From assembly GCA_018340805.1 (NCBI GenBank), contig JACMZG010001908.1:13778687-13842686 (forward strand): a stretch of DNA of 64,000 nucleotides. The letters are read 5' to 3'. A program made the translations under genes and the position numbers. Each line of letters starts with the position of its first letter. Within the stretch, counting starts at the first letter, position 1. Source of the DNA: Microvelia longipes. Lineage: Eukaryota > Arthropoda > Insecta > Hemiptera > Veliidae. The notes beneath the pieces were generated by a model. The model saw only the letters and a list, made by a program, of their open reading frames with translations, was not told where the DNA came from and ran no database searches. Shown here piece after piece: positions 10,571 through 25,390 of the stretch.

Positions 10571-12201
10571 CGCTGTTTCCCATGTTTCGGCATAGGAACT
10601 CATGACATATTGGTTACATCACTTATTTACTCCAACTTTTAATGAGCTGAACGAGCTCTCTAAAGAAAAGGAATGAGCAGTAGATGGTTTATATAGGAAA
10701 ATGTGTTCCACGAGGTCGTTACTTTAAATTTAAGGACCTTATTCTACTGTTATATTGTGACGCTTTTGCCTTTTATAGCATTGTTTAATCAAAATAGTAT
10801 CTTTTAACTATATAAATTGGGTTGGAAAACAGGAATTTGCTTATTAGCCAATTTTTAGAGCCAGATGTGTCATTTCGCTATTTTACGATCTTTATAGTTT
10901 CTTCTATAATCTCTAGTTGTCATGGGACAACTTCATCAGTGTTTTTTACAAGTTTAAATAGTAGGTTATGATCTCAATATCACTAAAATCCAGAATCTAG
11001 TTCATTTTCTTTTGAAGTGAAAAATAATCTTTTTCACTCATTAAAAATTGATTAACCTAATTTTCTTTTTTTAAAATTGGTTCTCTATGGATCGTAAACT
11101 ACTTTAGTTGCGTGATTTAAAGTCGTCTTGTTAACATAAATGTTAAACCTTGTATGCATAAAATTTAATACTTACTGTGAACGTTTTATGAGTAATTGTT
11201 TGGTTCTTATATTTTAGACAAAATTCAAACCATTATTTAGGTCAGAATACGTCGATATTATTTTTGGGCTCCTTTTTGTTTGGGCTCCTTCCTTATTATT
11301 TTTTTATAGTTCTTAGCAAATACATTTTCATGTAATCGCTATTTTATTTCTGTAAATTATTTTTAAAAAATCTAGGTTCCTTTATTGGCCGGAATAATAA
11401 AGTTTAAAAAATTAGGTTTTTATCAAGAGAAAAAAAAATATTCGACTTCTTTAAACCTACTTAATTTTGGAAGAAACGACCCATTTTACTCTTTCTTAAA
11501 CGTAAATACAATTTTAAAGAAAGATGCTCCGAAGATTTAATATTATCTTGTTCTTTAAAAGATGAACTCTATTACTTCTGTTTCCTGTTTTAACTTTTTT
11601 AAATTCTATTGATTTATATATGTCAGTGAATAATTAATTGTGTGATTACGTTCATCATGTTTCAATACACAGGGCCTGAAAGACCGTTTTAATCAGTGTT
11701 ATAATACTATTATAGTTTTAAAATTAATCATCAACCAATTAAATTATCATGGAAAAATTATAATTAGCATTTTAGCTTCATTAAATTTTACTGTAACAAC
11801 TTTAGTACTTCACAGATTTTTTTTCAGTTCGATCTTTAGATATTAATATATTTTTTTTAGAAAAGGGAAACCGTTAAAACAAGAGTTTTCCAAAAAGCCA
11901 TAATTTTCATGAAAGATCTGCTGGGGATTGGTTTATTTTTTCACCTCTTATTGCTCTGTATTTCGACTTTACTAAGCTCTCCATTTTTCAAAATATTATT
12001 AAGTTATTAAGTTTTATTGGTTTTCGCTGTCATGCCTTCTCGCTTTAACATTGTTATTGATTTCGTTTTATTGTAATTTGTTCATACTTTCTGATTCTTG
12101 CTAATGCTTTCCATTTGTGTGTTTGTTACTTATAAATAATTATGGCGATTGAGTCAATACATTCATATGGAGCGACTGCCTGTTCCACGTTTTATAGATA
12201 T
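10571..12201. other. AT-rich sequence, no gene recognised
   Basis: Poly-T and poly-A tracts without repeats or coding frames I can support. The first 150 bases may be decayed upstream RT of the gypsy fragment. Confidence 0.5.
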
Positions 12202-12209
12202 GAAGGTAA

Positions 12210-12670
12210 GGCACTTATTTACTTGGTTCCCAACCTCAATTAATCTGAAAAAATCGAGTAGATTTGGGTATAGGAACTAGGAGGTCTGTCTAATCTCCAT
12301 TAAAGTCTCTTAGTTTCAATTTGTAATGGAGTTAAGACTAAAAAATCTCAAGTTTTTTGCTATGAGAACAAAAATATTTTGTAATTTTCCTTCCAAGTAA
12401 ATTGCCTAATTTACTTGGGTCCCAATTTTATGTTGGGAACCAAGGGTCCTTAATCATCTTATTCGCTTGATTATCAATATTTTCTTTCCCCCCCTTCTCA
12501 ACCCCATACAAAAACCCCATTGCTTTTCAACATCCCCCATTAAGATTGTTAAAGAATTTCTTTTATATGATTTAATAAATATATTGTCGGTAACCAAGTG
12601 AATAATTGCCCTATATCGCCATATTAACTTGGGTCCTAACTTTATGTTGGGACCCAAGTAAATAAGTACC
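12210..12670. mobile_element. MITE with 8-bp TSD
   Basis: A 461-bp element with TIRs GGCACTTATTTACTTGG and the complement of GGTACTTATTTACTTGG. An exact 8-bp duplication GAAGGTAA lies at 12202-12209 and 12671-12678. Internal copies of the GGGTCCCAAC/GTTGGGAACC motif give subterminal inverted repeats (12410-12450, 12630-12655). The 8-bp duplication fits hAT or Merlin-type elements. No protein is encoded. Confidence 0.88.
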
Positions 12671-12680
12671 GAAGGTAATA

Positions 12681-13215
12681 GTCCAAGAGCCAGGCCTAAA
12701 AATATGACTCATTCTGTACAACTTCAAACCAAAATTTTCTAAAACTATACCTTAAATTGTAAAGGAAAAGCGTAGTCAGCCCTTCATATTAATACGCTCG
12801 CTCAAAATATTCGTAAGTCGTACAAATTCAAGTTTTCTTGAAATAAGTGGTTCCCTGTAGGTCAAATGCAAAAAATACAGAGAACATTTTTTAAAACTGA
12901 TACAATTTTCTATAAAACAAGTTTTTTTTGTCAAAATCGGATACCTACAACTAAAGTTATGACATTTGTTAAATGGTCAAAAAAATACTCAAAAAGTCAA
13001 TATTTTTTCAAAGAAATTTGCTGACTGCATAAATTGACCATTTTTTGCTGTTTTTTATAAAGCCTTTGATTATAGTCATCTGATTTTAATAAATAAACTC
13101 TCGTTTTATAGAAAATGTTATCAGCTAAAGAAAATGTTCTCTTCGTGATTTGCACACAACGTACTGGGAACCACTTATTTCAAGAAAACTGAAATTTGTG
13201 CGATTTTCGAATATA
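12681..13215. mobile_element. TA-flanked MITE family G, 3'-truncated copy
   Basis: Begins TAGTCCAAGAGCCAG immediately after the target duplication of the preceding MITE, and matches the full copy at 37647-38302 over about 530 bp. It stops near GTGCGATTTTC, so the right TIR is missing. Confidence 0.75.
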
Positions 13216-14195
13216 CTTGTTTAGGAAACATAAAAACATTCTCGTTGTGATTAGATAAAAATTAATGAACTTGATATTCGCAAAAAATACCATATTACAT
13301 TTATCATGAAATTTTTAATACTGCTCTTAATTAGAGTAATTCATGTTTGTCAAATCTCTACTGTTTTAAGTGGAAATATTTATAGAACTATTATTTTCTG
13401 TAACACAGGGATGCTATCTAGTTTAAAATAAAGATATTTTAGAAATAAATGATGTCTTTTTAAAACTCCGCTTAAACTTCCTTAGTGTCAATTTCTCCCA
13501 AGGATCCTATGATTCTAGGATGTTCTTGATGAACTGCATCACATGCACGATAATGTATTTTTCAGTAATTCATTACTGAAAACTATCATAACTTTTGCTG
13601 TCTGATTTAACTTAAATAAGGGATGAGATAGAATTTTACCTTATTCCTGATAGAGTGTTCTCTGTAAGAAAAAACCTTATTCGATTATGAGGTCTCTGGC
13701 ATGCTGAGGGATGTAAATTAGTTAGCTCTTGAGGTTTACCGAGGGAATTACCTTCCTGCTTTGGCAACAGAGGCAAAGTCGAGGTGCCGAAATAAACCGA
13801 GCGTGGAAGTCTTCCGTCCGAGTTATGTAATACATTTTACCGTTCTACTTATATTTTAAATTGTGCACTATTTATTTTACAAAAAATAATATGAAAAACA
13901 TTATCAATGGAATGGCTAGCGAACTACAGTATAAAAGAGTAAATAATATTGGTTCTTAATTAAAAGAATGTAGTAATTGTTTCGACCAAGATGATTTTTA
14001 GTTTTGATATAGATGTAAAATTTGGATATTAGAGCAAGTCCAAGTGGGGAAAGAGCGATTTTATTTGGACAAAAGTATCGCTCCGTCCCCTTTTTTAGTT
14101 AATTTCCTTTTCCCTTACATAATCAATGTAAATAGCAATAAACTATTGTCTGCCAATGTGTGCCTAGTCTTATATTAGATTTATGACTAGTTATC
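13216..14195. other. AT-rich sequence, no gene recognised
   Basis: No supported feature. A slightly GC-richer stretch at 13720-13820 has no recognisable coding content. Confidence 0.55.
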
Positions 14196-14201
14196 TGACC
14201 C

Positions 14202-14243
14202 AGTAAATGCATTGTACGTCCCTAGGGATGTACAATGCATTTA
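14202..14243. other. Near-perfect 42-bp palindrome
   Basis: GTAAATGCATTGTAC is followed by a centre around CCCTAGGG and the complement GTACAATGCATTTAC. A single non-complementary pair lies near the centre. It can form a long hairpin or cruciform. Confidence 0.9.
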
Positions 14244-14804
14244 CGGGGCCCGGTCGCTATTTACAAAAACACAATTTACGACTCAAGTCATAGGTAAATG
14301 TATGTTTGCACTTATTACTTGTCTAAACTTCACTTTGTTCAATCTTGACTACCTTTACTCCCAATAGCCTTAGCTCGGTGTTTTGTTTTTCCGTCGACAG
14401 CTGGAAATAATCAAGAGGAAAATGTTTGCTAGCAGCTTGGTTTTGAGCACGTGTGTGTATTGTTTGAAATTGCTTGTGTGTGTGTGTGTATGTGTCAAGT
14501 GGTAAGATTAATGAACTAAGACGAATCTGCTTTTTTATTTACTTTGACATTCCTAGTGTGAATAATTCAAACTTATATCTTCTGGATTTTTGAGAAGAAA
14601 CTTCGTAATTTAACAGCTATTTATTCAGGAATGACATTTATTCATCTTCAATTAAACTGCACATCTTAATCAAACTTTTTTTTTTTGTTTAAATAGTATA
14701 CGATTAAATTAATTTTGAAAAAAAACAATAATTTTTACCCTTAGCCTATTGTGTAGTGTTACTAGATTTTAATTAATAAACTGCCTAGGCTTTCGCAGTT
14801 ATTG

Positions 14805-15150
14805 TCGTGAAGATGTAGGTCTTCCAGTGGTGACCGCGTCAATGTAGATGAAGAATCCGACGTTTCGCTTCCACTGTGGGAGGCATCTTCAGGGGTGAAG
14901 GACATCATGGATAGAAACACAATGCTCTACCAAACTGAAGAGAACCGAAACGTTGGATTCTTCATCTACATTGACGCGGTCACCACCGGAAAAGCTAAAT
15001 CTTCATGACAATAAGTTGAGTTTTGTTGAGCATTGTCTTTCTATCCATGATGTCCTACATCCCTAAAGATGCCTCCCATAGTGGAAGCGAAATGTCGGAT
15101 TCTTCATCTACATCGACGTGGTCACCACCGGAACACCTAAATCTTCATAG
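14805..15150. repeat. Three-copy inverted/direct repeat with GAAACGT motif
   Basis: A block of about 100-130 bp containing GAAGAATCCGACGTTTCGC, a short stem-loop and GATGTCCT/AGGACATC occurs once in - orientation (14805-14930) and twice in + orientation (14940-15010 partial, 15040-15150). Conserved parts are CT.AAGATGCCTCCCA, GGAAGCGAAA and CATCTACATTGACGCGG. Such CTGAAGATG..CGAAACGT blocks occur near ends of several retroelements; the family is not assigned. Confidence 0.65.
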
Positions 15151-16818
15151 ATTTTAATTTTTGTTTGACGTCGATTATATTGGCTTTTTCCCCTGAGAAT
15201 TTTCATGACAGGCTGTTAAACAAGGGCATGGTTACAAAAAACAAAGCTTGTCCCTTTTCACAATTATTGTGAAGAGATGATAGAGTTGATAATATAGCAA
15301 TTTAAATAAATGTTGACTAGAAATTAAGTCACTAAATTAAGAATACATACGAAATGTGTTGTATGTATTAAGTGTTGAATGATGTCTATGATATTAAAGT
15401 GGTCTAGCCTCTATCTAAGTGAAGTACTCTCTGTATTTAGATTTACGTCTATATGATCGAATACGTTTTTGCTCCAGGTGGCAGTTATGTATAGAGTTTC
15501 TCACACGGCAAACTCTACTGTACACCAAGGTCTCAATACGATGATAATGATAACTATTATACTGCTTTTACTTCCTTGTTTTCTATTGGGCTAGAGAAGC
15601 ATTGTAACATCAACACAATTTATTTGTTAAATATCCACGTTTCAGATAACGTAGATCCCAGAATTCGAAAAAAGTTCGTTTCTCGTATGTCTGTAGAGAT
15701 GCTTTGTTTGTAGTTTAAAGTATAAGATATATTTTCTATGTTTTTCTAATGTTAAGTTTAGGGCGACAAGTGCCAACTAGTGCAATAGCATCTATATCTT
15801 TTGTTTGGCCAGTTCGATCCCAATCTGTACAACTTTAATTCTGCTTTTACAGTCCCATGTAAAACCGCCAAGTGGAACAAAAACTTATTCGTACATGTCG
15901 AAAAATTTATTTTTAGAACTAAGCCTCTCTATCTAATACTTACAACTTAAATAAAAACGGCGGCGTTGCGGCCCGCTGTGTAATTTTATCTATCTTCAAA
16001 CCTGTGCAAACTTGCCATAGATTCAATTGAGTTGATGGACTCCGAAAATTCGACCGCTAAATAATCGCCATTTCCTGATGAGAGTTTGCTAAAAGAGAGT
16101 ATTTTCTTTTGGCGTCAAAGGTAATGATAATAAGCCATACTCAAAAACATACGCACGCCATAGAATATATAGATAAAGAAAGATGGTCCTGCGATTTATG
16201 ATTTTGGACAAGAAAAGGTTAGTTCCGTAGCCAGTTAACAGGAGCGCTAGTGTGTAATTTGGTGGTTTCACCACGGTTTCAGGCACGCATGAGAATGTGC
16301 CTCTGTCGTCTTATTTTCTTCTGGCACAAAACTGATTAATCTAAATATTTGCTTTATACAATAATGACAAATTTTAAGTAGATATACTCGTGTCGTTAAA
16401 ATGGTAATAAAAAACTTCGTGATTTCATAATACTAACTTAGAAAAGAGGGAAGAATATTATGGTAAGGAGAGTTAGTTTCAGAGCTGCCGCTAGATGTCA
16501 GCACTGAGTTCTCCTCGTCTTCTGTCTGACGCTCTCTTATACCTTCCGACATTCCGTCTTTTATATTGTTTGAAGTACAAAATAAGTACTTGTCTCCTAA
16601 AGTTTACGTTTAACAAGACTACCAAAAAGTAACTTTTTCATCTTGAATGGTTATCTTGACATTTTATTAATTTCTTTGTTAATGGGTTGGGTTGTAAAGC
16701 TTATGAATTCAATTTTTAAGTTAAGGTCCATTTCAACCTTTACGAGATCATACATTCATGTAAAACTTAATTGTTATTAATCTTTAATTTATCCTAATAT
16801 CTCTACGTGTTGTTTCAG
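15151..16818. other. Sequence upstream of the first visible NCS exon
   Basis: Contains the intron end and polypyrimidine tract feeding the acceptor at 16818. No upstream coding exon, promoter or CpG-rich start region was recognised, so the first exon of the gene may lie outside the window. Confidence 0.5.
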
Positions 16819-16930
16819 AAATGGGTGCTTCGGAAGTAAAGACAAGCTATCCAAAGAAGATATGGATTTTCTTAAAACTCACACTAGATATGACGAAGCC
16901 ACCATAAAGGAATGGTACAAAGGTTTTAAG
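16819..16930 (+). CDS. NCS2: Neuronal calcium sensor (NCS-2-like), N-terminal coding exon
   Basis: The exon encodes the N-terminus of a neuronal calcium sensor, a small myristoylated EF-hand protein that links Ca2+ to membrane targets in neurons. A pyrimidine-rich acceptor ends in CAG at 16816-16818 and a donor GTGAGA begins at 16931. The frame starting at 16820 gives 37 codons, beginning [15 protein letters not shown] and ending EWYKGFK, which is the family's N-terminal helix plus the first helix of EF-hand 1. It joins the exon at 49858 in phase 0. The family starts with MGxxxSK. Here ATG (16821-16823) is one base out of frame with GCFGSK, because only three G follow AT where four would be needed. 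The frame from that ATG stops after 28 codons. Either a G was lost (assembly or mutation) or an upstream exon supplies the start. The NCS family call is firm; the NCS-2 subtype is recognition only. Confidence 0.9.
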
Positions 16931-17279
16931 GTGAGATTTCTATATCTTACTTACTGTAGACAACTTACATTGACCCTTATTCATGCTTAAATGAATAAAT
17001 ATATCGAAGAATGGCGACAAATCACGTTTTTAAACTCTAGTGGTGGGTACACTACTTATTGGGTCTTTATTATTAGGATGGTTTTATTTTACAACTTGCT
17101 CACCTAGTATGAGGAAATTCTATTTTATTATTTACTCTCTAAAATAATTATATTAGGCTCTTGGCCTATCGACCTCAGGAGCTAATGAAGTTTCTTTTTC
17201 GGCTTTGTATTAATAGAAAACTTAAACGCAGGTTGTAAAACATTCTTCCATTCTATGTTGCATAAATAATAACTGAAAA

Positions 17280-17332
17280 ATAATGATAATAATAATAATG
17301 ATGATAATAATAATGATAATAATAAGTGCATG
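17280..17332. repeat. (AAT/GAT)n microsatellite
   Basis: Trinucleotide run of AATAATGATGATAAT type. Confidence 0.9.
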
Positions 17333-17595
17333 AAATAATCTATGCTAGGAAGGATACGTTACTTAATACTAATAAAAGCTGTTTCAACCTATGAGATTCT
17401 ATCATTTGTTTGATACAAAACCGATTAATAAAATTGATCTGTCGTGTCAACGTAAACCTGTACCTTGAAACCTTAAACGGTAAGACGACAATTTGAAACT
17501 TCTGTCACGCTTAACTATTAGGCTAACTTAAGATTGAAATAAACGAGTAAGAGAAAAGTAGTTTAAGGGAAGCAACGTGATTAATTTAAAACCTC

Positions 17596-17768
17596 TAGTT
17601 CGACACACGGCTAAAATCAGTTGACAGCGTGGGAAAATAGTGTTGAGGAACCAATTAGGTTGACCTGATTTGAAATTGAGGGAGTAGTCTATCATCCAGA
17701 ACTAACCTCATTGGCTCCCTCGCATTATTTTCCCGCGCCGTCAACTGATTTTAACCGTGTGTTGTACT
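17596..17768. repeat. Small inverted-repeat element
   Basis: Arms of about 65 bp: ACACGGCTAAAATCAGTTGA (left) and TCAACTGATTTTAACCGTGT (right), with GCGTGGGAAAATA and TATTTTCCCGCGC inside. The spacer is about 35 bp. Looks like a short foldback or MITE. Target duplication not resolved. Confidence 0.75.
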
Positions 17769-18284
17769 ATAGCTATAAGTAAGACATTAATCTATAAATT
17801 AATAATTTATATTATCTACTACACTGGGGTTTACATATTTTTTTTAATTTCTTATTATTTTTCAGTACGTGCTATCATTACATAGACAAATATATTTATG
17901 TTTCTTAAATTTGTCATTCAGCTCTAAATACAATTTTAGTCTTCTGATTAAAACCAAGTATTGCTTTATTTTTCAATAACGCCAAAATAAAAATATTAAA
18001 ACTTAAGTAATATGGTTTATACTACAGGCGTAAAAGGGTTTAGATGCAAGCCTTAATTAGGTTAGACCGACCACAAAAACAATGTTTACAAGCCTAGGCT
18101 CTAATTTTATTATTTACAGGCCTTTAAGTTTATTTTGCTTTGGGAAAGTGTGCAAGGAATGAGGGTTTACAAGCTTGTATTGAATTTATTAAGTCGCCCT
18201 TTTCACTAGGTAACCCTTCCTTTTGTCGAGCGAAAATTGAATGTTAACACAAATACCTTTCCTTTTTGAGTGAGGAAATACAGG

Positions 18285-18490
18285 GTCACTTCATAGATTT
18301 TTACTTTTCCTCATTTATACCGTTGGTGTAAAGGAAAAGTATTGCGTTTCCTCTAAATACCCAAGGCTGAGATTTCGCCGGGATTGTCCGTTTCATTTGT
18401 TTTTATTTAGTCGTCTTTTTATGTATGTTTATGTATGTATTTTATGTATTGTTATGTATGTTTATGTATGTATGTTATCATCGTAGCTCC
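18285..18490. repeat. Interspersed tail repeat (ACTTTTCCTCATTTATACC family)
   Basis: ACTTTTCCTCATTTATACCG followed by GTGTAAAGGAAAAGT forms a short palindrome. It is followed by the cell of sequence ending TGTATGTTATCATCGTAGCTC. Related copies lie at 3620-3826 (reverse), 37340-37525 (reverse), 47335-47380 and 58555-58750. Confidence 0.6.
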
Positions 18491-18524
18491 CCGAATCTAA
18501 GAAAAAAAGTAAATGGTAAAATAA

Positions 18525-18690
18525 ACAACAAAAAAGTACAGGAAAGAAATTACACGAAGAGAATACACGGAAAAAAAGGCACTGAAAAAAAGTACAACGG
18601 AAAAAAATACACGAAAAAAACAAATGGGGAAAAAGTACAACGGAAAAAAAGTACACGCAAAAAATACACGGGAACAATTTGCAGAGAAAA
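18525..18690. repeat. Imperfect A-rich minisatellite
   Basis: Irregular tandem units of about 15-20 bp of the type AAGTACACGGAAAAAA. The open frames across it in two frames and both strands are a composition effect. Confidence 0.75.
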
Positions 18691-18749
18691 AAATTATTCA
18701 AAATAAGTACACCATAAACTTGCTAACAATTTACTGGATATTTAGATTA

Positions 18750-19232
18750 ACTCGGAACTTTTCCTCGTCACATCAGATTCGCTACGCTCATTTTCCCTAC
18801 GTCTAATTCGCTACGCTCGTTTTCAGAATATGCAATTCGCCAAATGTCTACTGTAACACGTCTTCAGACTCGCTTCTCTCGTCCTCTGATAGTTAATACA
18901 TCCGTTTCATTCTCAGCAGTCATCCATACAGCACTGACCACGCACAATGCTGCTTAACTTTTATGATCAAACCAAAATGGACATACTTAATGAATTTAAA
19001 CGAAACTTAGTGTACTTATTTAATAAGTAAAGGTATAGACTTGTACTAAAGTTTAATTCAATAATATTATTTTTAATTTTTTTCCAATTTTTTAAAAAAC
19101 AAACACAAGTAATTTGATAAAATTAAATAAATACTGATAATGAGTTGAAACTTTGAATGAAAATCAGTCTATCCGATGTCACAGCGAATCCGATGTGACG
19201 AGGAAGTTCCGAGGTACCCCGTACCCGATTTT
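18750..19232 (-). repeat. Interspersed repeat with 5S-rRNA-like segment, copy 2 (TIR-bearing)
   Basis: The - strand of 18972-18905 reads GATCATAAAAGTTAAGCAGC, a clear 5S-like landmark. Then come GCGTGGTCAGTGC, TGTATGGATGAC and GCTGAGAATG, matching the 3' half of 5S rRNA and its box C region. The unit is bounded by inverted ends: CTCGGAACTTTTCCTCGTCA at the left and the complement of CGGAACTTCCTCGTCACATC at the right, with GGTACCCCGTACCCGATTTT outside. This is the best-conserved of the three 5S-like segments. Confidence 0.65.
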
Positions 19233-19429
19233 TTGATTTAATCTATATATCCAGTAAATTATTAGCATTTCAAGTTTACGGTGTACTTATTCTGAATAAT
19301 TGATTTATGTCTTATTTGTCCTCTTGTAAGTTTTTTCTGTACTTTTATCCATTATGGTGTTAAGCCGAAATCGGCCCAGGAGGAACAGCAATTACCGACG
19401 GTAGCTAATTATAATATAATTATAATAAT

Positions 19430-19665
19430 GCCAGTTTAGAGCCCTGCGGCTCATCAGGGATAACCCCTGCGGGAACCACCTCGGGTGGTAATAGCAACCG
19501 TTACGCTTTAAGTGTATTCTAAAGTTGGCGATAATTTATCTAAACAATAATCTTCTATAAAATGAGAGCGTAACCTGGATGCGAACCCCAGACTTCCGTG
19601 GTGTCAAAGGTCTAGTAAAAAGACTACTCTCTAACGACCTCGGCCACGGAGGTGGCCGAGACGGT
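19430..19665 (-). repeat. tRNA-like SINE, copy 2
   Basis: On the - strand it starts CTCCGTGGCCGAGGTCGTTA (A box) and carries a B box GGGTTCGCATCC about 60 bp downstream, as in tRNA-derived SINEs. The + strand tail reads CTGCGGCTCATCAGGGATAA. It matches copy 1 (4613-4835) along its length. Confidence 0.75.
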
Positions 19666-20763
19666 AGCTAATTATTTATCTATATATCGTTATATCTAAT
19701 TTAACTACTAAATTGATAGCTCTCTTCTTTAAAAGAGTAAACCATTTAATAAGTGCTTTACTCTAATTTATCAGGGACAAGTTTTTTAAACTATATATTC
19801 AATATCGACTTTTGTACTAAACTTCTAAATAATGGAAACGAATAAAATCCATAAATTTTGATTAAAAAAATCAAATTTGATTTCCCTACACTTTACTTAG
19901 TATTTACCCCCCAAAACAACCACAATACACATACATTTTATCGTTGTACTCTCAAATATAGACAGAGTTTTTACTTTGTGAGAATAGTATTTGACTAAAA
20001 CCCATATATTTCAGTTAAAACCTCTTCTGAACTTTATAGAAATCGTTGTAGGGTTTATAAAATCCCACCCCTTTAATATTTCTCACCCTGGTGTGTCAAA
20101 TGTATCGATATATTGTATGGGTGTAGGGAAGGATAGTCTGTGTAAATGTGCACACGTGGAATTTTCACATTTTTGTTTGGGCTTTTCCTTGTTTTCGTGT
20201 TTTGAAAATTCTCTGTCTAAAATGCGTTGTTCATATTATATAAAGTTGCCTAATGAACTAATTTAATTACAAATATTTGCCCCGTCATATTAGTTTAAAC
20301 ATTTCCTTCCCTAACTCATATTTACGTCGTTAGACTGGAAATTTGACCTATCTACAGCTATTGAATGATGTGGAAAATTTATCTACATTACATGAAAAGT
20401 GATCACTTAAGTGTTTCTTATTATTTGTATGGTACCATATGTTTGTTTTAATTTTTTAGATTATGTTGGTCATCGAGTGTACCCTTAATAGTCTGTTATG
20501 AATGCATTTGTTCTGTTACAAATGAAACTGTACAACAGAGTTTTTATATCTTAATAAAGCAAATTTTCTTGATAAATTTGTTTTAAGTTCTTTAAAATAC
20601 TTGCCCCCCTTAAATTTCTAAAAAAGACCCCAATATCCTTTTATTCCATGGTTTTTATACTTGCCTCCCTCCTTTTAAATCAATTAAGGTTCTTTAGCGT
20701 TTGAAAACCCTTGCAAGGAGGATTCTCAGTACCTATTTGTTTTTTTTTTCAACCCCTAGTTCA
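19666..20763. other. Intronic AT-rich sequence, no feature recognised
   Basis: A 91-codon open frame at 19991-20266 lacks any domain I recognise and is not supported as a gene. Confidence 0.5.
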
Positions 20764-24245
<3,482 letters not shown>

Positions 24246-24842
24246 TGCAAAGGGCAGAAAGGCTGGAACTTAATACTCCCCCACGCGGTTACCTTTCACG
24301 TACTAGTACCCTAATTTGTCCCCCTGGAATATTGAAGATCCCCCCTCTATATGCCCCCACTCTGTCCGAAGAGGTTTTCTGTATTCCTTATCTCGGCTTT
24401 TTGCAACACTGGGAAACTAAGGGTTTTTTCCCTTCCTCCATTGATTATTGTCTCCCGACTGCTTTTAGGTGAAAAGTAGTTTTATACTTCGATTTTCCAA
24501 ATTAAAACTTTTCTTCTTTTCCACCATTTTCTAAGTAAAAAAAAATATTAAAATTTCTGTTTACATTTCTAAAGATCTGCAAAATATAATTGAGTTCCTC
24601 TCCTAGATTTATTCTGACTTATCTGTTTTGGATTTTAATTATAATTAATTGACTAGTTCATCTTAATAAGCAACATATCCATATGCCTATCTTCGCGCAT
24701 TAAGACGTGTTATGATTTAATTGCTAAAGTTATGGTGTATATTGGGCGTAGTCATTAGTTGGATGGATGACCAATCTTTTACTTTTAATTACAAATAATT
24801 GTTGCCTACTTTTTATTTTCCTTATTTGTGATAGAGCCAGGT
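24246..24842. other. Intronic sequence, no feature recognised
   Basis: No gene or repeat supported. Confidence 0.5.
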
Positions 24843-25063
24843 CTATTGTATGCGTCTATTGTAGATGCTTTAGTGCCATGTGTGTTGTATGTGTCTATTG
24901 TAGATGCTAGTGCCATGTCTGTTGTATGTGTCTATTGTAGATGCTAGTGCCATGTGTGTTGCATCTGTCTATTGTAGATGCTAGTGCCATGTGTGTTGCA
25001 TCTGTTTATTGTAGATGCTGTATGTCTGTTGTATTGTGTAGATGCTAGTGTCATGTCTTTTGT
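24843..25063. repeat. 37-bp minisatellite, about 6 units
   Basis: Units of the type GTGTTGTATGTGTCTATTG then TAGATGCTAGTGCCATG; the last two are shortened. Confidence 0.92.
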
Positions 25064-25079
25064 CTTGTCATGTAGTGTC

Positions 25080-25390
25080 AATGGCTGCATAATCCGATAT
25101 AGTATGCAGGCTGCATAGTCTTGTATGATATAATAGCTGAATCTGGTATAGTATACCAGCTGTATAGTCTGGTATGATATAATAGCTGCATAATCTGGTA
25201 TAGTATACCAGCTGCATAATCTAGTATAGTATGCCTGCTGCATAGTCTTGTATGATATAATAGCTGTATAATCTGGTATAGTATACCAGCTGTATAATCT
25301 GGTATGATATTGGCTGCAAAGTCTGGTATAGTATACCAGCTGCATAATCCGGTATGATATAATGGCCGCATGTTTGCTACGATATAATGG
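25080..25390. repeat. 26-bp minisatellite, about 12 units, palindromic core
   Basis: Units GCTGCATAATCTGGTATAG followed by TATACCA. Many contain the self-complementary core TGGTATAGTATACCA; alternate units replace it with TATGATATAATA. Long open frames on the - strand in two frames arise because the unit lacks stops there. Confidence 0.92.

Noticed and set aside
16821..16907. ATG-started frame MGASEVK... in the first NCS exon
   Set aside because: It is out of the frame that matches the NCS family and stops after 28 codons.
18905..18972. Functional 5S rRNA gene
   Set aside because: Only the 3' half is recognisable, three diverged copies share non-5S flanks, and the 5' half does not match.
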